From Budorcas taxicolor (taxonomy: Eukaryota; Chordata; Mammalia; Artiodactyla; Bovidae): a DNA stretch of 64,000 bases. Position numbers and translations under genes: made by a program. This document shows positions 33,543 through 45,145 of the stretch, in pieces; the stretch's first letter is position 1, and each line of letters begins with the position of its first letter. The stretch spans positions 14,650,001-14,714,000 of the forward strand of contig NC_068913.1 in assembly GCF_023091745.1 (NCBI RefSeq), read 5' to 3'. The notes below the pieces were generated by a model. That model was not told the DNA's origin, did not search any database, and saw only the letters and a list, made by a program, of their open reading frames with translations.

Positions 33543-35601
33543 GCGAATAATAAAAGAACAAAAATTTACAAAGGAATGACAAAAGTCAGCTTTAGAATAG
33601 TAGTTACTTCTGAGGTGAAAGAAGAGGAGGGAAGAAAGGAGAAAAGGGCTAGGTTTTTCTCTTTTTTTTTCTGTAAAATCCTTTCTTAGAAAAAAGAAAA
33701 CCAAAGCAAATATAGCAAAGATTAGTATCTGTCAAATATGGATAGAGGTACATAGATATCTATTATATTTTGAGATTTTCTGTATTTTTAAGTTCTTTCA
33801 TAATTTGTTTTAAAAAAGCTTAGATTTAGCACTGATGTAAAAATAGATATTTAGATGTCGTAACACAGTAGATTTCTAACCTAACTCCATTTTACATATG
33901 TAAACATAAAATGCTTTTGAATTGTAAATAAACATGGAAATTTCCAGGAATAGAGCTATGCAGCAAATCAAGGCAAAACTAAACCAAGATTTCTTTTCTC
34001 GTTTGAAACACCATCCATTATGGCAATGACAGGTGTGGTATTTGAGTTACGGTACAAAACCCCTGTGTCAATTCAACGATAGAGTTGCTAGGCGTCTACA
34101 TATGGATTCAAACAAATCAACGTTTCATGAGGTCATCTAGGATAGTCAATAACTTATTAAAATTTATACCACATCATTGTAATGTATATTATTTTTAACA
34201 ATCGTAACTATATTTATGATTATCAGAAGCTACTTTTATTTTGCCTTTACATGTTAGCTAGGTACTAGATTGATTTTTAAAAGATTACGTATGAAAGTGG
34301 ATGATGTATATTATTTATGAATTTCATTGTGGAATAGAAAAGGCACGTCTCAGAGGGTTGCGAAGCACTGGTCTGGCCTCAACTTCCATTTCCCCGCTTA
34401 CATACAAAAGTTTGTAAAAACAAAAGTCAGCAAGAAATCAAGTCCATCAGGACAAGGAGGGAGGCGGGCGCTGGCTTAGGGTTGGAGTAAAGACGTGGCT
34501 TCGCGGAGTCTGGGAAGATGAAGCAGTGACGGTTTCCGCGGGAACCGAGGCCTGGCCCCACTCCCACGGAGTTTCCGAGGTGGTAGAACTTGGCCGGGAA
34601 GGTGGGGTCTTTGGAAAGCGTGCTTCTGAGAGCCAACTCATGGCCTGTAGAAAGCAGCAGAGCCCAGCAGAGGGAGCCATACGATGATGGGCCACGGGTG
34701 ATCAGCCAAGTCAACAAATGGGTCCTGGGAGGTAGTTTAATTTTACCTGGAAAAAAGGAAATGTGAGGTCTCATAACTAGGATTCACATAATTGATTCCG
34801 TCTGTTGAAGGGTGATGAAGGGAGCCTATCATGCAGTATGGGAAAACAGAAAAACTTTAATTTTCACGGACACTGTGTCCCTCCTGGGGACCGTGTCCCT
34901 GTTTTCCTGGCTTCAGGGGCATCAGAGCGCCATTCCTGTGGCCAGTGTCCTCTCTGTGCCGCCCTTACCCTATGTCCCCTCTGCATCTTATTCTCAGTGC
35001 ACACAAATCTGTTCTTCTTCGCCTACCGATGAAGTCTAAAAAGTCCTGGTTCTTTATAAAGCAATGCAAATTAAAAGTTTTCTCTGTCTCATTTGCTACC
35101 ATTTCAGGCTAGTTCTGGAGTCTATCTTGCATAAATTAGAAAGGTCATGAAGGTCTTTCTCTCATTACAAGTTACTTTACCCCAGAAATAACTTACTGTT
35201 CTTCCCTAAAATGAAAATTGCTACAAATTTTGTGGGGCTATAGTTTACAGAAATATAAAGAAAACTTTTCAAGAAACAGACTGTGTTCCTACATGAAAAG
35301 ACTCTATTTTGTAAGAATATCCATTCTTCCTAAGTTGGTAAGCACACCACAATAACTTCCACGTGAATTAAATGTTAAATGTTTTAAAATATATACAAAT
35401 TAAATTGTAATTAATCTGGCTAACGTTGAAACCTCTGAGAGGAGTAGGGCATTCTAATACCAAAATCAAAAACAAATGCACAAAAAAAATACAACGGGAT
35501 TTTTTGATACCATTTTTTACTTCCAAAATTGCAAAAAAATTTTAATTATGTATCTACATACTAGGTGAGTAAAACAGCACTCATTCACCAATGAGAGATA
35601 G
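33543..35601. other. Intronic sequence with a small GC-rich block
   Basis: 33543-33720 is L1-tail-like A-rich sequence. 33720-34340 is AT-rich and unassigned. 34440-34700 is GC-rich with several CpGs ('ggtttccgcgggaaccg') and no recognised repeat. Overlapping frames there lack domains. 34805-35040 is unique sequence with two overlapping 75-codon frames and no domain. Confidence 0.3.
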
Positions 35602-35712
35602 TTCAGTTCAGATCAGTCACTCAGTCATGTGACCCCATGGACTGCAGCACGCCAGGCTTCCCTGTCTATCACCAACTCCCGGAGCCTATTCAAACTCCTG
35701 TCGATCAAGTCA
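35602..35712 (-). mobile_element. BovB 3'-terminal fragment
   Basis: Antisense: 'gttcagttcagatcagtc' to 'aactcctgtcgatcaagtc'. Only the last ~110 bp of the element. Confidence 0.85.
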
Positions 35713-35762
35713 CTCTTTAAATAGCTCAGATGTTTCAGCTTAATGATTCCATTTGGGGGGAA

Positions 35763-36192
35763 TTTATGTATGGATGTGAGAGTTGGACTGTGAAGAAGGC
35801 TGAGTGCCGAAGAATTGATGCTTTTGAACTGTGGTGTTGGAGAAGACTCTTGAGAGTCCTTTGGACTGCAAGGAGATCCAACCAGTCCATTCTATAGGAG
35901 ATCAGCCCTAGGATTTCTTTGGAAGGAATGATGCTAAAGCTGAAACTCCAGTACTTTGGCCAGCTCATGCAAAGACTTGACTCATTGGAAAAGACTCTGA
36001 TGCTGGGAGGGATTGGGGGCAGGAGGAGAAGGGGACAACAGAGGATGAGATGGCTGGATGGCATCACTGACTCGATGGACGTGAGTCTGAGTGAACTCCG
36101 GGAGTTGGTGATGGACAGGGAGGCCTGGCGTGCTGCGATTCATGGGGTCGCAGAGTCGGACACGACTGAGCGACTGAACTGAACTGAACTGA
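35763..36192 (+). mobile_element. BovB 3'-end fragment
   Basis: Starts at 'MYGCESWTVKKAECRRIDAF' and runs to the 3' tail (tgaactgaactgaactga). Subfamily A. Together with 35602-35712 it forms a small imperfect inverted repeat. Confidence 0.94.
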
Positions 36193-36487
36193 TGCTAAGG
36201 AAATAATCTTAAAATTTACATATGAATTTATCAATTGTAGTATTAGTCATAAGATCAAAACTTTGGAAAAAAGTCTTTACATCTAACAGTAGGGTAAACT
36301 GACTCTGTGGAATATTATGTCATTATTTTAAAATAATATTTTAAATGATAACATAACAATATGGAAATGCTTTATAATAGTAAATAAAAAGCAGTGTTTG
36401 TTTAAAAATATTGAAATATATCTAAACTAATTGTTAATTAGGGAAACATAACATTCAAACACAATGAGGTATCACTATGTACTCCCA
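36193..36487. other. AT-rich intronic sequence
   Basis: Nothing recognised. Confidence 0.3.
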
Positions 36488-36628
36488 TGCTGCTGCTGCT
36501 GCTGCTGCTGCTGCTAAGTCGCTTCAGTCGTGTCCGACTCTGTGCGACCCCAGAGACAACAGCCCACCAGGCTCCCCCGTCCCTGGGATTCTCCAGGCAA
36601 GAACACTGGAGTGGGTTGCCATTTCCTA
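36488..36628 (-). mobile_element. Bov-A SINE with expanded (GCT)n tail
   Basis: Antisense monomer starting with about nine GCT units, then 'aagtcgcttcagtcgtgtcc' to 'gtgggttgccatttcct'. Confidence 0.95.
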
Positions 36629-36744
36629 CTGGCTAAAATTAAATAGATTGAAAACCCCGAATGTTGGTGAGAACCCTAACATGTGGCTTATGGGAGTGCA
36701 GACTGGTACAATACCTATTTTAAAACATCTAATGATATTGGGGG

Positions 36745-36870
36745 GATGCCATGGAGGAGGGCATGGCAACCCACTCTAATATTCTTGCCGGGAGAATCCC
36801 ATGGACAGAGAAGCCTCGCGGGTTACAGAGTCAGACAAGACTGAGCAACTGAGCACGCACACAGACACAA
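36745..36870 (+). mobile_element. Bov-A-like SINE fragment
   Basis: Sense body: 'ggagggcatggcaaccc', 'gagaatcccatggacagag', 'gactgagcaactgagcac', with a CA-rich tail. Confidence 0.85.
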
Positions 36871-36898
36871 TGCACAGTATATATTAGGTCATGCTGTG

Positions 36899-37130
36899 GG
36901 CTTCCCAGGTGGGGCCGTGCTAAAGAATCTGCCTGCCAGTGCTGGAGACGCAAGCACATGGGTTTGATCCCTGGGTCAGGAAGATCCCCTGGAGAAGAAA
37001 ATGGCAACCCATTCCAGTATTCTTGCCTGGAAAGTCCCATGGGTAGAGGAGCCTGGTGGGCTACAGTCCATGAGCCACAAAGTCAAAGAGTCAAACAGGA
37101 CTGACTGAGGGACTGGGCGTACACACAAAC
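36899..37130 (+). mobile_element. Bov-tA SINE
   Basis: Sense copy with tRNA head ('gggcttcccaggtgggg') and Bov-A body ('ccattccagtattcttgcc'). Tail is CA-rich. Confidence 0.93.
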
Positions 37131-37137
37131 ATACAGG

Positions 37138-37600
37138 GCATGTTATATATTATGGGTGGAATTGCGTCCCCTGTTTGGCCCCCTAAAAAGAAGATATGCT
37201 GAAGTCCTCATCTCTGGCAGGTCAGTGTGTGACCTTGTTTGGATGCGGGGTTGTTGCCGATGTAATTCATTAAGATGAGTGGAGCAGCCTGGGCCCTTGT
37301 TGCAGTACGACTGATGTCTCTGTAAGAAGACAGCCTTGTGAAGACACAGAGGACCACGTGAATATGGCGGCAGCCCCTGGAGGGTACATCCACAAGCCGA
37401 GGCACACCAAGGATTGCTAGCCATCACCGGAAGCTCAGAGCGAGGCACGAGACAGAGTCCCCCTTTAAACTCTCTCAGAAATAGCCACCTTTATCAACAC
37501 TTCAATTTCACTTCTGATCTCTAGACTCGTATACAAATTTCTGTTGTTTGTAGCCACCTAGTTTGTGGCATTTGATTGGCAGCTCTAGGAAGCCAATACA
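37138..37600 (+). repeat. MLT1 (ERVL-MaLR) LTR
   Basis: Sense: 'atgctgaagtcctcatctc', 'gaccttgtttggatgcgg', 'gtaagaagacagccttgtg', ending 'tagccacctagtttgtggca' and 'ggaagccaatacac'. Confidence 0.75.
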
Positions 37601-38410
37601 CATTTTCACATTAAAGATGTATATATTTTTACATTGCCAAGAATTTATGTTTATGGTCTCTAATTTCTTGAATAAATCACAAAATTTTAAATAGAAGTAG
37701 TCAAATCATTCTACTTTATGTGTAGTTCCTGAAAAAGTTCACTCAAAGACACAATTCAAATATAAAAACAAGGCTCTCCGATTCAGGAAAACAAACCGGG
37801 CAGTGTATCTAGTTGTAGCAAGAGGTCAAGGATCCATTGTAAATGTCCAAATACATTAAAAAATAAAGGACGTGGTTTGTTCCAAGTTGGCCTGGGAAAT
37901 TTCACCCTGACCCTCTGATTCCCTTTCTTACTGGAAATTCTCCAGTGTCTGAAGTGACCCTGCACTGGCTTCTGGGAAGACATTCATTTCATTTCACTCT
38001 AGGGCACAGAAAGGCTGACCAGAAAGCTCTGACCCAGAGCTGCTCCAGGGTGGAATCCTGATGAACACGGATGGCAGATCTTCATGAGGGACCATCTTTG
38101 CTTATAATTCTGCTGTCTGAAGTTAGGAGCAGAGACAGTCTCAGACTTTACAGAACAATGTGCTTTCAGAAACCTCACTAGGGGTGGATTTTGTATTAGA
38201 CAGCAGGCAAGCTGGTAGGAGTATCCCCTTTCTTAAATGTGTTCCATATGGTCAGAGGACGCCGTGAAAAACGGCATAAAGGAGCAACACATGGAGAACA
38301 GATTTTTTAAATTAACAAAATGCAACATGACTTCTCTGTTGCTTTCAAGTTTTCAAATATCCAAGGACAGCAAAGCAAACAAGAAATTGTAGAGAAATTA
38401 ATGAGGTAGA
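37601..38410. other. Unassigned intronic sequence
   Basis: Nothing recognised as gene or repeat. Confidence 0.3.
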
Positions 38411-38645
38411 ATGGCACAGTGGTGAGAGATTATGAAGCCAGGCTGTCTGCTTTCAAACTTCTGTTCTATTGCTTCTTAGCCTGGTATAGGTATTAGCCTA
38501 AGGACAACTTTCTTCATCTGTAAAACTGGGATAAAAATGCACCACCTGCGAAGAGTTGCTAGGGAGATTCCATGAGGAATATGAAAAGCATTTAGCCCAG
38601 AATGTTGTACATGGCAAGTGCTTAATAAATATTAGTTGCTACCTT
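38411..38645 (+). repeat. MIR SINE
   Basis: Sense: 'gaagccaggctgtctgctt', 'tttcttcatctgtaaaactg', 'agtgcttaataaatattag'. Confidence 0.8.
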
Positions 38646-39643
38646 AATAATAATAATGATACAAGTCTTCCCAGATTTATCCTTGAAGTGACTATAAACA
38701 TTTCCAATAAAACTGATTATAGAGTAGACCCCCAGGTCATTTAGCTTACCCCAATTAAACTAGGATGAGAAGGAAAATTTCAGTTTCTCAGATTGATCAT
38801 TCTAGTACTTAACTTTCTAATCAGAAAAAATAAAATTTACTCATTTTCCTGGTCTGTTAAATAAGTGGTTGGATTAAGTAATTTCTAAGGAGATTTCCAA
38901 GCACTCATAATTTGTATTTCTAAATAGCCATTGTCGACGATAAATTGCACGTTAACAGTCTTTCTTTTTTTTCGATGCGTGTTTTATTTTCCCAGCTTCT
39001 ATTATTTTCCTTTCAAAATGTGGCCTTTAGTCTAGTTTGGTCATTAGAGTATTTATTTTTGCTCCAGTTGCGTTCCAAAGGAGCCTCATAGAATTCAGCG
39101 GCTTGATGTTGTCAGTGTTCAGTCAGAAGACTGAATTTCTATACCACTAAAGTTCCCGTGTACCAAGTTTTCAGGTTTAGCTGCTTGGGAAGAAAAAAAA
39201 AATGACATGATATTTAAGAAATCTCATCAAGAAATTGATGACTTTTAAAGCCACACATATAACATATAAGCCTCAAAGATTGTGATATAACCTTTATTTA
39301 TTCATTTTTTAGTACTTGCTATTTTATAGATAAAAGCTATTTGGTTATCAGAATCACTTTGTATTTGCCAATCCACCTAGGAGTAGGAACCAGAACTCAA
39401 CCGACAATGCTGCAGCGCACAGTCCCAATCCTTCCTTCTCAGGCCCTCTCCCATCACCGCATATATTTACTGCTTGCCCAGAAGGTGGCACTGTCGTTTC
39501 AAAGCAGTGGCTCCCATGGGGTCCAGAAATGGAACTTGGAAAAATGGGTAGTGGGAAGCAGCGAGAAAAGGCCTGTTTAATGAGCCTTGTGAGTAATGGT
39601 AAAATATGTTTAAATAATTGTCTGCTTCAACCTCCCTTTCTAG
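38646..39643. other. End of ASB4 upstream intron with splice acceptor
   Basis: AT-rich sequence leading to the pyrimidine-rich 'caacctccctttctag' acceptor at 39629-39643. No other feature recognised except a (TAA)n at about 38646. Confidence 0.6.
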
Positions 39644-40134
39644 GGGCGAACGTGAACATGAAGACCAACAACCAGGATGAGGAGACGCCCTTGCACACGG
39701 CTGCCCACTTCGGCCTCCCTGAGCTGGTGGCCTTCTACGTGGAGCACGGGGCCATCGTGGACAGTGTGAATGCCCACATGGAGACCCCGCTGGCCATCGC
39801 AACCTACTGGGCCCTCCGCTTCAAAGAGCAGGAGTACAGCCGGGATCATCACCTCATCTGCCGCATGCTGCTGGACTACAAGGCGGAGGTCAACGCCCGG
39901 GATGACGACTTTAAATCTCCGCTCCACAAGGCGGCCTGGAACTGCGACCACGTGCTCATGCACATGATGCTGGAGGCTGGCGCAGAGGCCAACCTCATGG
40001 ACATCAACGGCTGCGCGGCCATCCAGTACGTGCTGAAGGTCACCTCCGTGCGGCCCGCCGCCCAGCCTGAGATCTGCTACCAGCTGCTGCTGAACCACGG
40101 GGCTGCTCGCATATACCCTCCACAGTTCCATAAG
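39644..40134 (+). CDS. ASB4: ASB4 internal coding exon (ankyrin repeats)
   Basis: The encoded residues GANVNMKTNNQDEETPLHTA, followed by further ankyrin units, match ASB4 as I know it. ASB4 is the substrate-binding subunit of an Elongin B/C-Cullin 5-Rbx2 ubiquitin ligase. The exon enters in phase 1 (its first two bases complete Gly163) and leaves in phase 0 after HK. It carries residues 163-326 in human numbering. Ankyrin cores seen: ETPLHTAAHFG, METPLAIATYW, KSPLHKAAWNC, and a final unit ending LLNHGAARIYPPQFHK. Asn246 (codon 39892-39894, in KAEVNARDD) is the residue reported to be hydroxylated by FIH, and it is intact. Acceptor is tttctag; donor is gtgagg. The exon is GC-rich in an AT-rich setting. 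The frame stays open past the donor to a stop at 40177. No frame breaks are seen. Confidence 0.96.
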
Positions 40135-40589
40135 GTGAGGCTGCCGCGTGGGGAGCTGGGCCGATGGGCAGCAGGGTAATGGGAACTCAGAGGGTGGCTC
40201 AGTCTGAAATCTCCAAGTCTCTCAAGCCTGTTGGAGGCCTGGCTAACTGCCTCTGACCTTCAATCTGACCTTCCATTTGTTATATACCCCTAGCTATCTC
40301 AGCCTAGTCCACGTTTGTTTGAAATCTGGGCTGAGAGCAGAAAAAGAGCAAGAATAGCAGGTAATTCTCCATGGCTTGTGTGAACACCAGTGAACTGGTA
40401 GTGGCTTCCTGGGGGACTGAATGGGCAAGATCAGAAGGATACTGATCATCTGCAGAAGCGGCGAATGGCGTCACATGTGCATAAGCGTCTCTTCCGCAGA
40501 TGTCTACCCTATAGACGACAGAGCCTGCTTTGGAACTGGTTTGAATACATGAAAGGGCGGCTCAGTTTTCTAGTTTAATGAAAACTAAC
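40135..40589. other. Start of ASB4 intron (19.2 kb)
   Basis: Donor gtgagg at 40135, then unique sequence with no recognised repeat up to an AT-rich stretch. Confidence 0.6.
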
Positions 40590-40805
40590 ATTTATTAAGA
40601 ATTAATAGTTAATATTTATTATAGAAAAATTATATTTATTAAGCACACATAAATCATCTTACGTTTCTTAATTTAATTCATTTAATTCTGTAATAATCTG
40701 ATAAGGTAGATTATATTATTATACCTATTCTATAAAGGAGGAAACTAAGGCACAGAATAGTTAAGTAATTTGTCTGATCTCACACAGTGGCACTGTAGGT
40801 ATTCT
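40590..40805 (-). repeat. MIR SINE
   Basis: Antisense: 'tttaattctgtaataatctg', 'gaggaaactaaggcacagaa', 'ctgatctcacacagtggc'. Confidence 0.8.
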
Positions 40806-40895
40806 ACCTTAGTTCACTTGGTGCTAGTGTTTAATTTTATAATATACTACACAACCTTTATTTTAATAGTATTTATTGATAATTTCTAATGGGCT

Positions 40896-41158
40896 GCTGC
40901 TGCTGCTAAGTCGTTTCAGTCGTGTGCAACCCTGTAGACAGCAGCCCACCAGGCTCCCCCATCCCTGGGATTCTCCAGGCAAGAACACTGGAGTGGGTTG
41001 CCATTTCCTTCTCCAGTGCAGGAAAGTGAAAAGTGAAAGCGAAGTCGCGCAGTCATGTCCAACTCTTGGCGACCCCATGGACAGCAGCCCACCAGGCTCC
41101 TCTGTCCATGGGATTTTCCAGGCAAGAGTGCTGGAGTGGGGTGCCATTGCCTTCTCCG
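40896..41158 (-). mobile_element. Bov-A2 dimeric SINE with perfect 11-bp TSD
   Basis: Two tandem Bov-A units joined by the 'gtgaaaagtgaaagcgaag' linker, antisense. Identical tctaatgggct at 40885-40895 and 41159-41169. Low divergence indicates a recent insertion. Confidence 0.97.
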
Positions 41159-41169
41159 TCTAATGGGCT

Positions 41170-41814
41170 AGTAGGGACCAAATATTAACAATATTGGCAA
41201 GACTAATACATGGTCACTACTCTTAGTTAGCTTAGGATCTAGCTGGAGAGACAAACACATAAAGAGGTAACTTGAATATTTCATGGTAAATGACAAAATA
41301 GAGGAGTGAAGGGTTCTATAGCACATGGGAGAGAGTTTAGCATTAAGTTGATGATGGTACTTAATTTGGAAACCAAAATGCCCTTCACCTAAAATAAATC
41401 GAATGATAACATACCTAGGACCCCACTCATCTAAAAGAATTAACAGGCTGCAGAGGAGTTTTATGTGCTCACGAATGCAGGGTCACAGAAAGCTAGCTGA
41501 CAGGAGTTTTACCAAATTCACAGCCAGCTTCTACCTCCTACCTCGGTAAAATGTCTGAAGCCTTGCAGTGGGAAGGTTAGTTGGAAGAGAAGTTCCACTA
41601 AAGAAATTTAGGGGAGGTGCACTCAGCACATTCCATACAGTCGACCCACAGACATCCCAGCGCAGATGTGATGAGTCTGATGATTCCTGAGATCTCAGGA
41701 AGGAATATTCTTTTGGTTGTCAGTGTTTCAATGGAGGACTTTTTTTTTCTTTAAAATTGTATATAATTCCCATAATGTCCTGGAACTTTATCAAACTTTT
41801 ATAGAGAATTCCAA
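41170..41814. other. Unassigned intronic sequence
   Basis: No gene or clear repeat. T-rich run near 41740. Confidence 0.3.
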
Positions 41815-42010
41815 GAGGTTGTGGCTCAGCTGGTAAAACAATCTGCCTGCAATGCGGGAGACCTGGGTTCAGTCCTTGGGTTGGGAAGATCCGCTGGAGA
41901 AGGGAAAAGCTACCCACTCCAGTATTCTGGCCTGGAGAATTCCATGGACTGTAGAGTCCATGGGGGTCACAAAGAGTTGAACACGACTAAGCGACTTTGA
42001 CTTTCACCTT
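41815..42010 (+). mobile_element. Bov-tA SINE
   Basis: Sense: 'ggttgtggctcagctggtaa', 'aatgcgggagacctgggttc', 'ctccagtattctggcctgg', 'aacacgactaagcgacttt'. Confidence 0.94.
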
Positions 42011-42064
42011 CCGAAAGATTATGATGATTAGAAATAAGATAATAAATAATGTTACAATAATATC

Positions 42065-42215
42065 CTTTGTTGAGTTCTAGATAGGCTTTATACAGATTAT
42101 TTACTTTTATTTTTATAATAACCTCTGAGGTAGGCATTGATATTATCCTCATTTAAAAGGTGATGGAATTCAGATACTTTTCTAAAGTCACGCAGAGTAA
42201 GTGGTCAAGCTCATT
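42065..42215 (-). repeat. MIR SINE
   Basis: Antisense: 'taataacctctgaggtagg', 'attatcctcatttaaaaggt', 'agtcacgcagagtaagtgg'. Confidence 0.75.
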
Positions 42216-42242
42216 TATTTGTTTACTGAACTGTATATTTCC

Positions 42243-42335
42243 TTTTAAAAAATTATTTTTTACTGGAGATTAATGGGTTTATAACACGTTGGTTTCTGCT
42301 GTATAGCAGAGTGAATCAGATATATCCATGTATTT
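42243..42335 (-). mobile_element. L1 3' UTR fragment
   Basis: Antisense artiodactyl L1 tail: 'ttttactggagattaatgg', 'tctgctgtatagcagagtga'. Confidence 0.65.
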
Positions 42336-43080
42336 AACAAGATTCCCTGAGTACCTATTATGTGCCAGGAACTGTTCCAGGAGATAGAGACAGAGCCATG
42401 AATTAAACAAGGGCCTTCATGGAAGTTGCTGTCTAGTGGGAGGTAGGGAAAAACAAAACAGCAGATGAAATAAATACACTCTGCTACGTTAGGTGCTGTG
42501 GAGACAGTAAAGCAAGGTAAATAAAATAAGAGACTGTGGGGTTTCTTCGGTTTACGTATGTGCTATTTTACAAAGGCTGATTAGAGAAAATGAGAATGTG
42601 AAGAAGCAAGTCATGTGGATACCTGGGGGTGGGCGGAGGTGGGAGGGGAGCATTCTAGGCATAAGAAAGCAGGTGCAAAGATTCTGACGTAAGAGAGGAC
42701 TAAACATGTTTAAGGAAGCCAGAGTGCCTGAAGTGGGGTGAGAAAGAGGAAGGAGAGGTCGGAGGGGCATATGAGAAGGTGGTTTGCATACCATTTATAT
42801 GGCCTTGTAGGGTGTGCTGATGGGCTTTCCAGGTGGTGCTAGTGGTAAAGAACCCACCTGGAAACGCATGAGGCATCAGAGACCTGGGCTCCATCGCTGG
42901 GTCAGGAAGATCCCCTGGAAGAGGGTGTGGGAACCCACTCCAGTATTCTTGCCTGAAGGATCCAGTGGACAGAGGAGCCTGGCAGGCTACAGTCCATGGG
43001 GTCATAAAGAGTTGGACATGACAGAAGTGACTTAGCAAGCATGTACTGGTTGAATATAGGTGGCATTTCAAATAAGATGA
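42336..43080 (-). repeat. L2 LINE fragment (antisense), interrupted by SINE
   Basis: Antisense L2: 'gtacctattatgtgccagga', 'cttcatggaagttgctgtc', 'gagcattctaggcataaga', 'atatggccttgtagggtg', split by the SINE at 42825. Confidence 0.7.
42825..43045 (+). mobile_element. Bov-tA SINE
   Basis: Sense: 'gggctttccaggtggtgct', 'aggaagatcccctggaaga', 'gttggacatgacagaagtga'. Confidence 0.94.
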
Positions 43081-44064
43081 GGGCTAAGTTGCCACTGGGC
43101 TAGACAACTAGTCTAGTTTTACTGGGGACCTCAACAAGAGTTATTTTGGTGGGACATTGGTGAGAAAAGGTTAATCGAAGTGGATTCAAAGGAAAAAGGG
43201 ATAAATGGAAGTGAAACCAGTGGAGAATTGGAGGCATTTTCTTAAAATGGAAGCGTAGCTGGAAGGGAATGAAGGCTGATATGTTTGTTGACTGATGGGA
43301 GTGTCCTAGGAAAGGGAGAAAAATGCCTTGCAGGCAATTACTTGGGCACCGTCTTGATTTGGAGACAGAAGATGGGGTCTAGGGCCCAAATGGAGGTGTT
43401 GTTCTTAGCGCAGTTCGTCCATCATAGTAGAAGGGAAAGCAGTGCCTGTGTACCCAGATGTGGGGATGTTGGTAGATATGTTAATAAGAGTTTGTACAAG
43501 TTCTATTAAAGTTGCTTCTGTTTTCTCAATGAAGAATGAGAAGTGGATGGAGACGAGGTCTGAAGGCTTAAGGCAAAGGTGAGGGTGTGAGATGTGTATC
43601 ATGGGGAGCAAATGGACTTGGGAAATATAGTAGGGTTGCTGGTTGGCTCAAGCCTATTAAAGGTTAATAGTCATGTGTTTGATTCAGAATGAGGTCTGTC
43701 TGACTCCTGAGCCTAAGCCCTTAGATTTAGCAGTTTCCACTGTGTTTTCTGTTATTACCCAGGAAGTGTAATGAAACCTGAAGGATCACAACACAAGAAG
43801 AGACCTAAAGAGGTCATTATATTTAATTCTCAAGACCTTAGGGAGAACTAGTGCTCTTATTGTGTTTGCAAATCTCCATGAAGGCAGATTCTACAGCATT
43901 CCCTTCCTTGGGCATCTCGTGGATTTTGGACCCCTACCCCTACTCCAGCATCCCTTCCTTTTTTTTTTGCTAAATCATATAAACTAATCCTTTACTTCTT
44001 ATTCCTGACCTAGAATAACTCATATGTATCCTAGTAAATTTTTACATCTTTGTGAAATCAACCT
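43046..44064. other. Intronic sequence, partly old repeat-like
   Basis: 43080-43680 has the texture of a degraded ancient LINE (unassigned). 43680-44064 shows nothing specific. No gene supported. Confidence 0.3.
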
Positions 44065-44328
44065 TGAATATTCACTGGAAGGATTGATGCTGAAGCTGAA
44101 GCTCCAATACTTTGGCCACCTGATACAAGAGCTGACTTATTGGAAAAGTGCCTGATGCTGGGGAAGATTGAGGGCAGGAGGAGAAGGGGGCAACAGAGGA
44201 TGAGATGGTTGGATGGCATTGCCGACTCGATGGACATGAACTTGGGCACACTCTGAGAGATAGTGAAGGACAGGGAAGCCTGGTGTGCTACAGTCCATGG
44301 GGTTGCAAAGAGACACGACTTAGTGACT
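44065..44328 (+). mobile_element. BovB 3'-end fragment
   Basis: Sense: 'tattcactggaaggattga', 'ctccaatactttggccacc', 'gacttagtgactgaataa'. Subfamily B, diverged. Confidence 0.92.
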
Positions 44329-44877
44329 GAATAATCAGTTTGTACCCAAGGCTTCCCTTTTCCCACATCAAGGTTTGTATTTCTCCCAAGTTTTTAGCTA
44401 TTACTTATTTTTGCCTCTGGATCTTGGTCAGGGTATGTCTGAAAATATCAAGAATTAGAGCAATGCTTAACCCTTATGTTTTCTTTATAAAATTTGAGGA
44501 AAGACTGCTGCCTAAATGGCCTGGAAAAATATTCATAACATCTACTGTTGAAGGCACCTGGTTGGCCTCAGTTGTTAATTCTCACCTTCCTTGCAATTTC
44601 CTCATTGACCAATGGGCTTTGGAATGAAAAACATACTTTTTTATGATAAGTTTTGATGCAAGCACCTTAGAAATAAAGTCAGTTGGTCATATTCTATGAT
44701 AAACTGAACAACTTTTATTTATAGTACAGTGATCCATAATTTTTAGCTATGAATATCTACTTCTTAGTTGGCACCCATTTTCTGGATCATACACACTGGT
44801 ATCTAGATTTGGCTAAAACAGTAGGTATTAACAATCTAACCCTAACTCAGCATTTTAAACTACATATGACAGCCGCT
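44329..44877. other. Unassigned intronic sequence
   Basis: Nothing recognised. The 95-codon frame at 44340 has no domain. Confidence 0.3.
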
Positions 44878-45145
44878 GTGCTGCTGCTGCTGCGTCACTT
44901 CAGTCGTGTCCGACTCTGCGCGACCCCATAGACGGCAGCCCACCAGGCTCCCCCATCCCTGGGATCCTCCAGGCAAGAACACTGGAGTGGGTCGCCATTT
45001 CCTTCTCCAGTGCATGAAAGTGAAAAGTGAAAGTGAAGTCATGCCTGACTCCTAGCGACCCCACGGACTGCAGCCTACCAGGCTCCTCTGTCCATGGGAT
45101 TTTCCAGGCAAGAGTACTGGAGTGGGTTGCCATTGCCTTCTCCAC
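44878..45145 (-). mobile_element. Bov-A2 dimeric SINE
   Basis: Antisense dimer with (GCT)n tail, 'gtgaaaagtgaaagtgaag' linker and two Bov-A units, the second ending 'ccattgccttctcc'. Confidence 0.96.

Noticed and set aside
34427..35039. Open frames of 75-115 codons around a GC-rich block
   Set aside because: Low-complexity Ser/Pro/Leu content and no domain or conserved motif. Kept only as a possible regulatory block.
1..39643. Possible upstream ASB4 coding exons (N-terminal 162 residues)
   Set aside because: I looked for the expected ankyrin-type coding blocks and found none in the non-repeat parts. They most likely lie upstream of the window. A protein-to-genome search with the ASB4 N-terminus would decide.
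39640..40131. 163-codon open frame on the minus strand
   Set aside because: It is exactly antisense to the ASB4 ankyrin exon. Its His/Val/Leu-rich content follows from the complementary codons.
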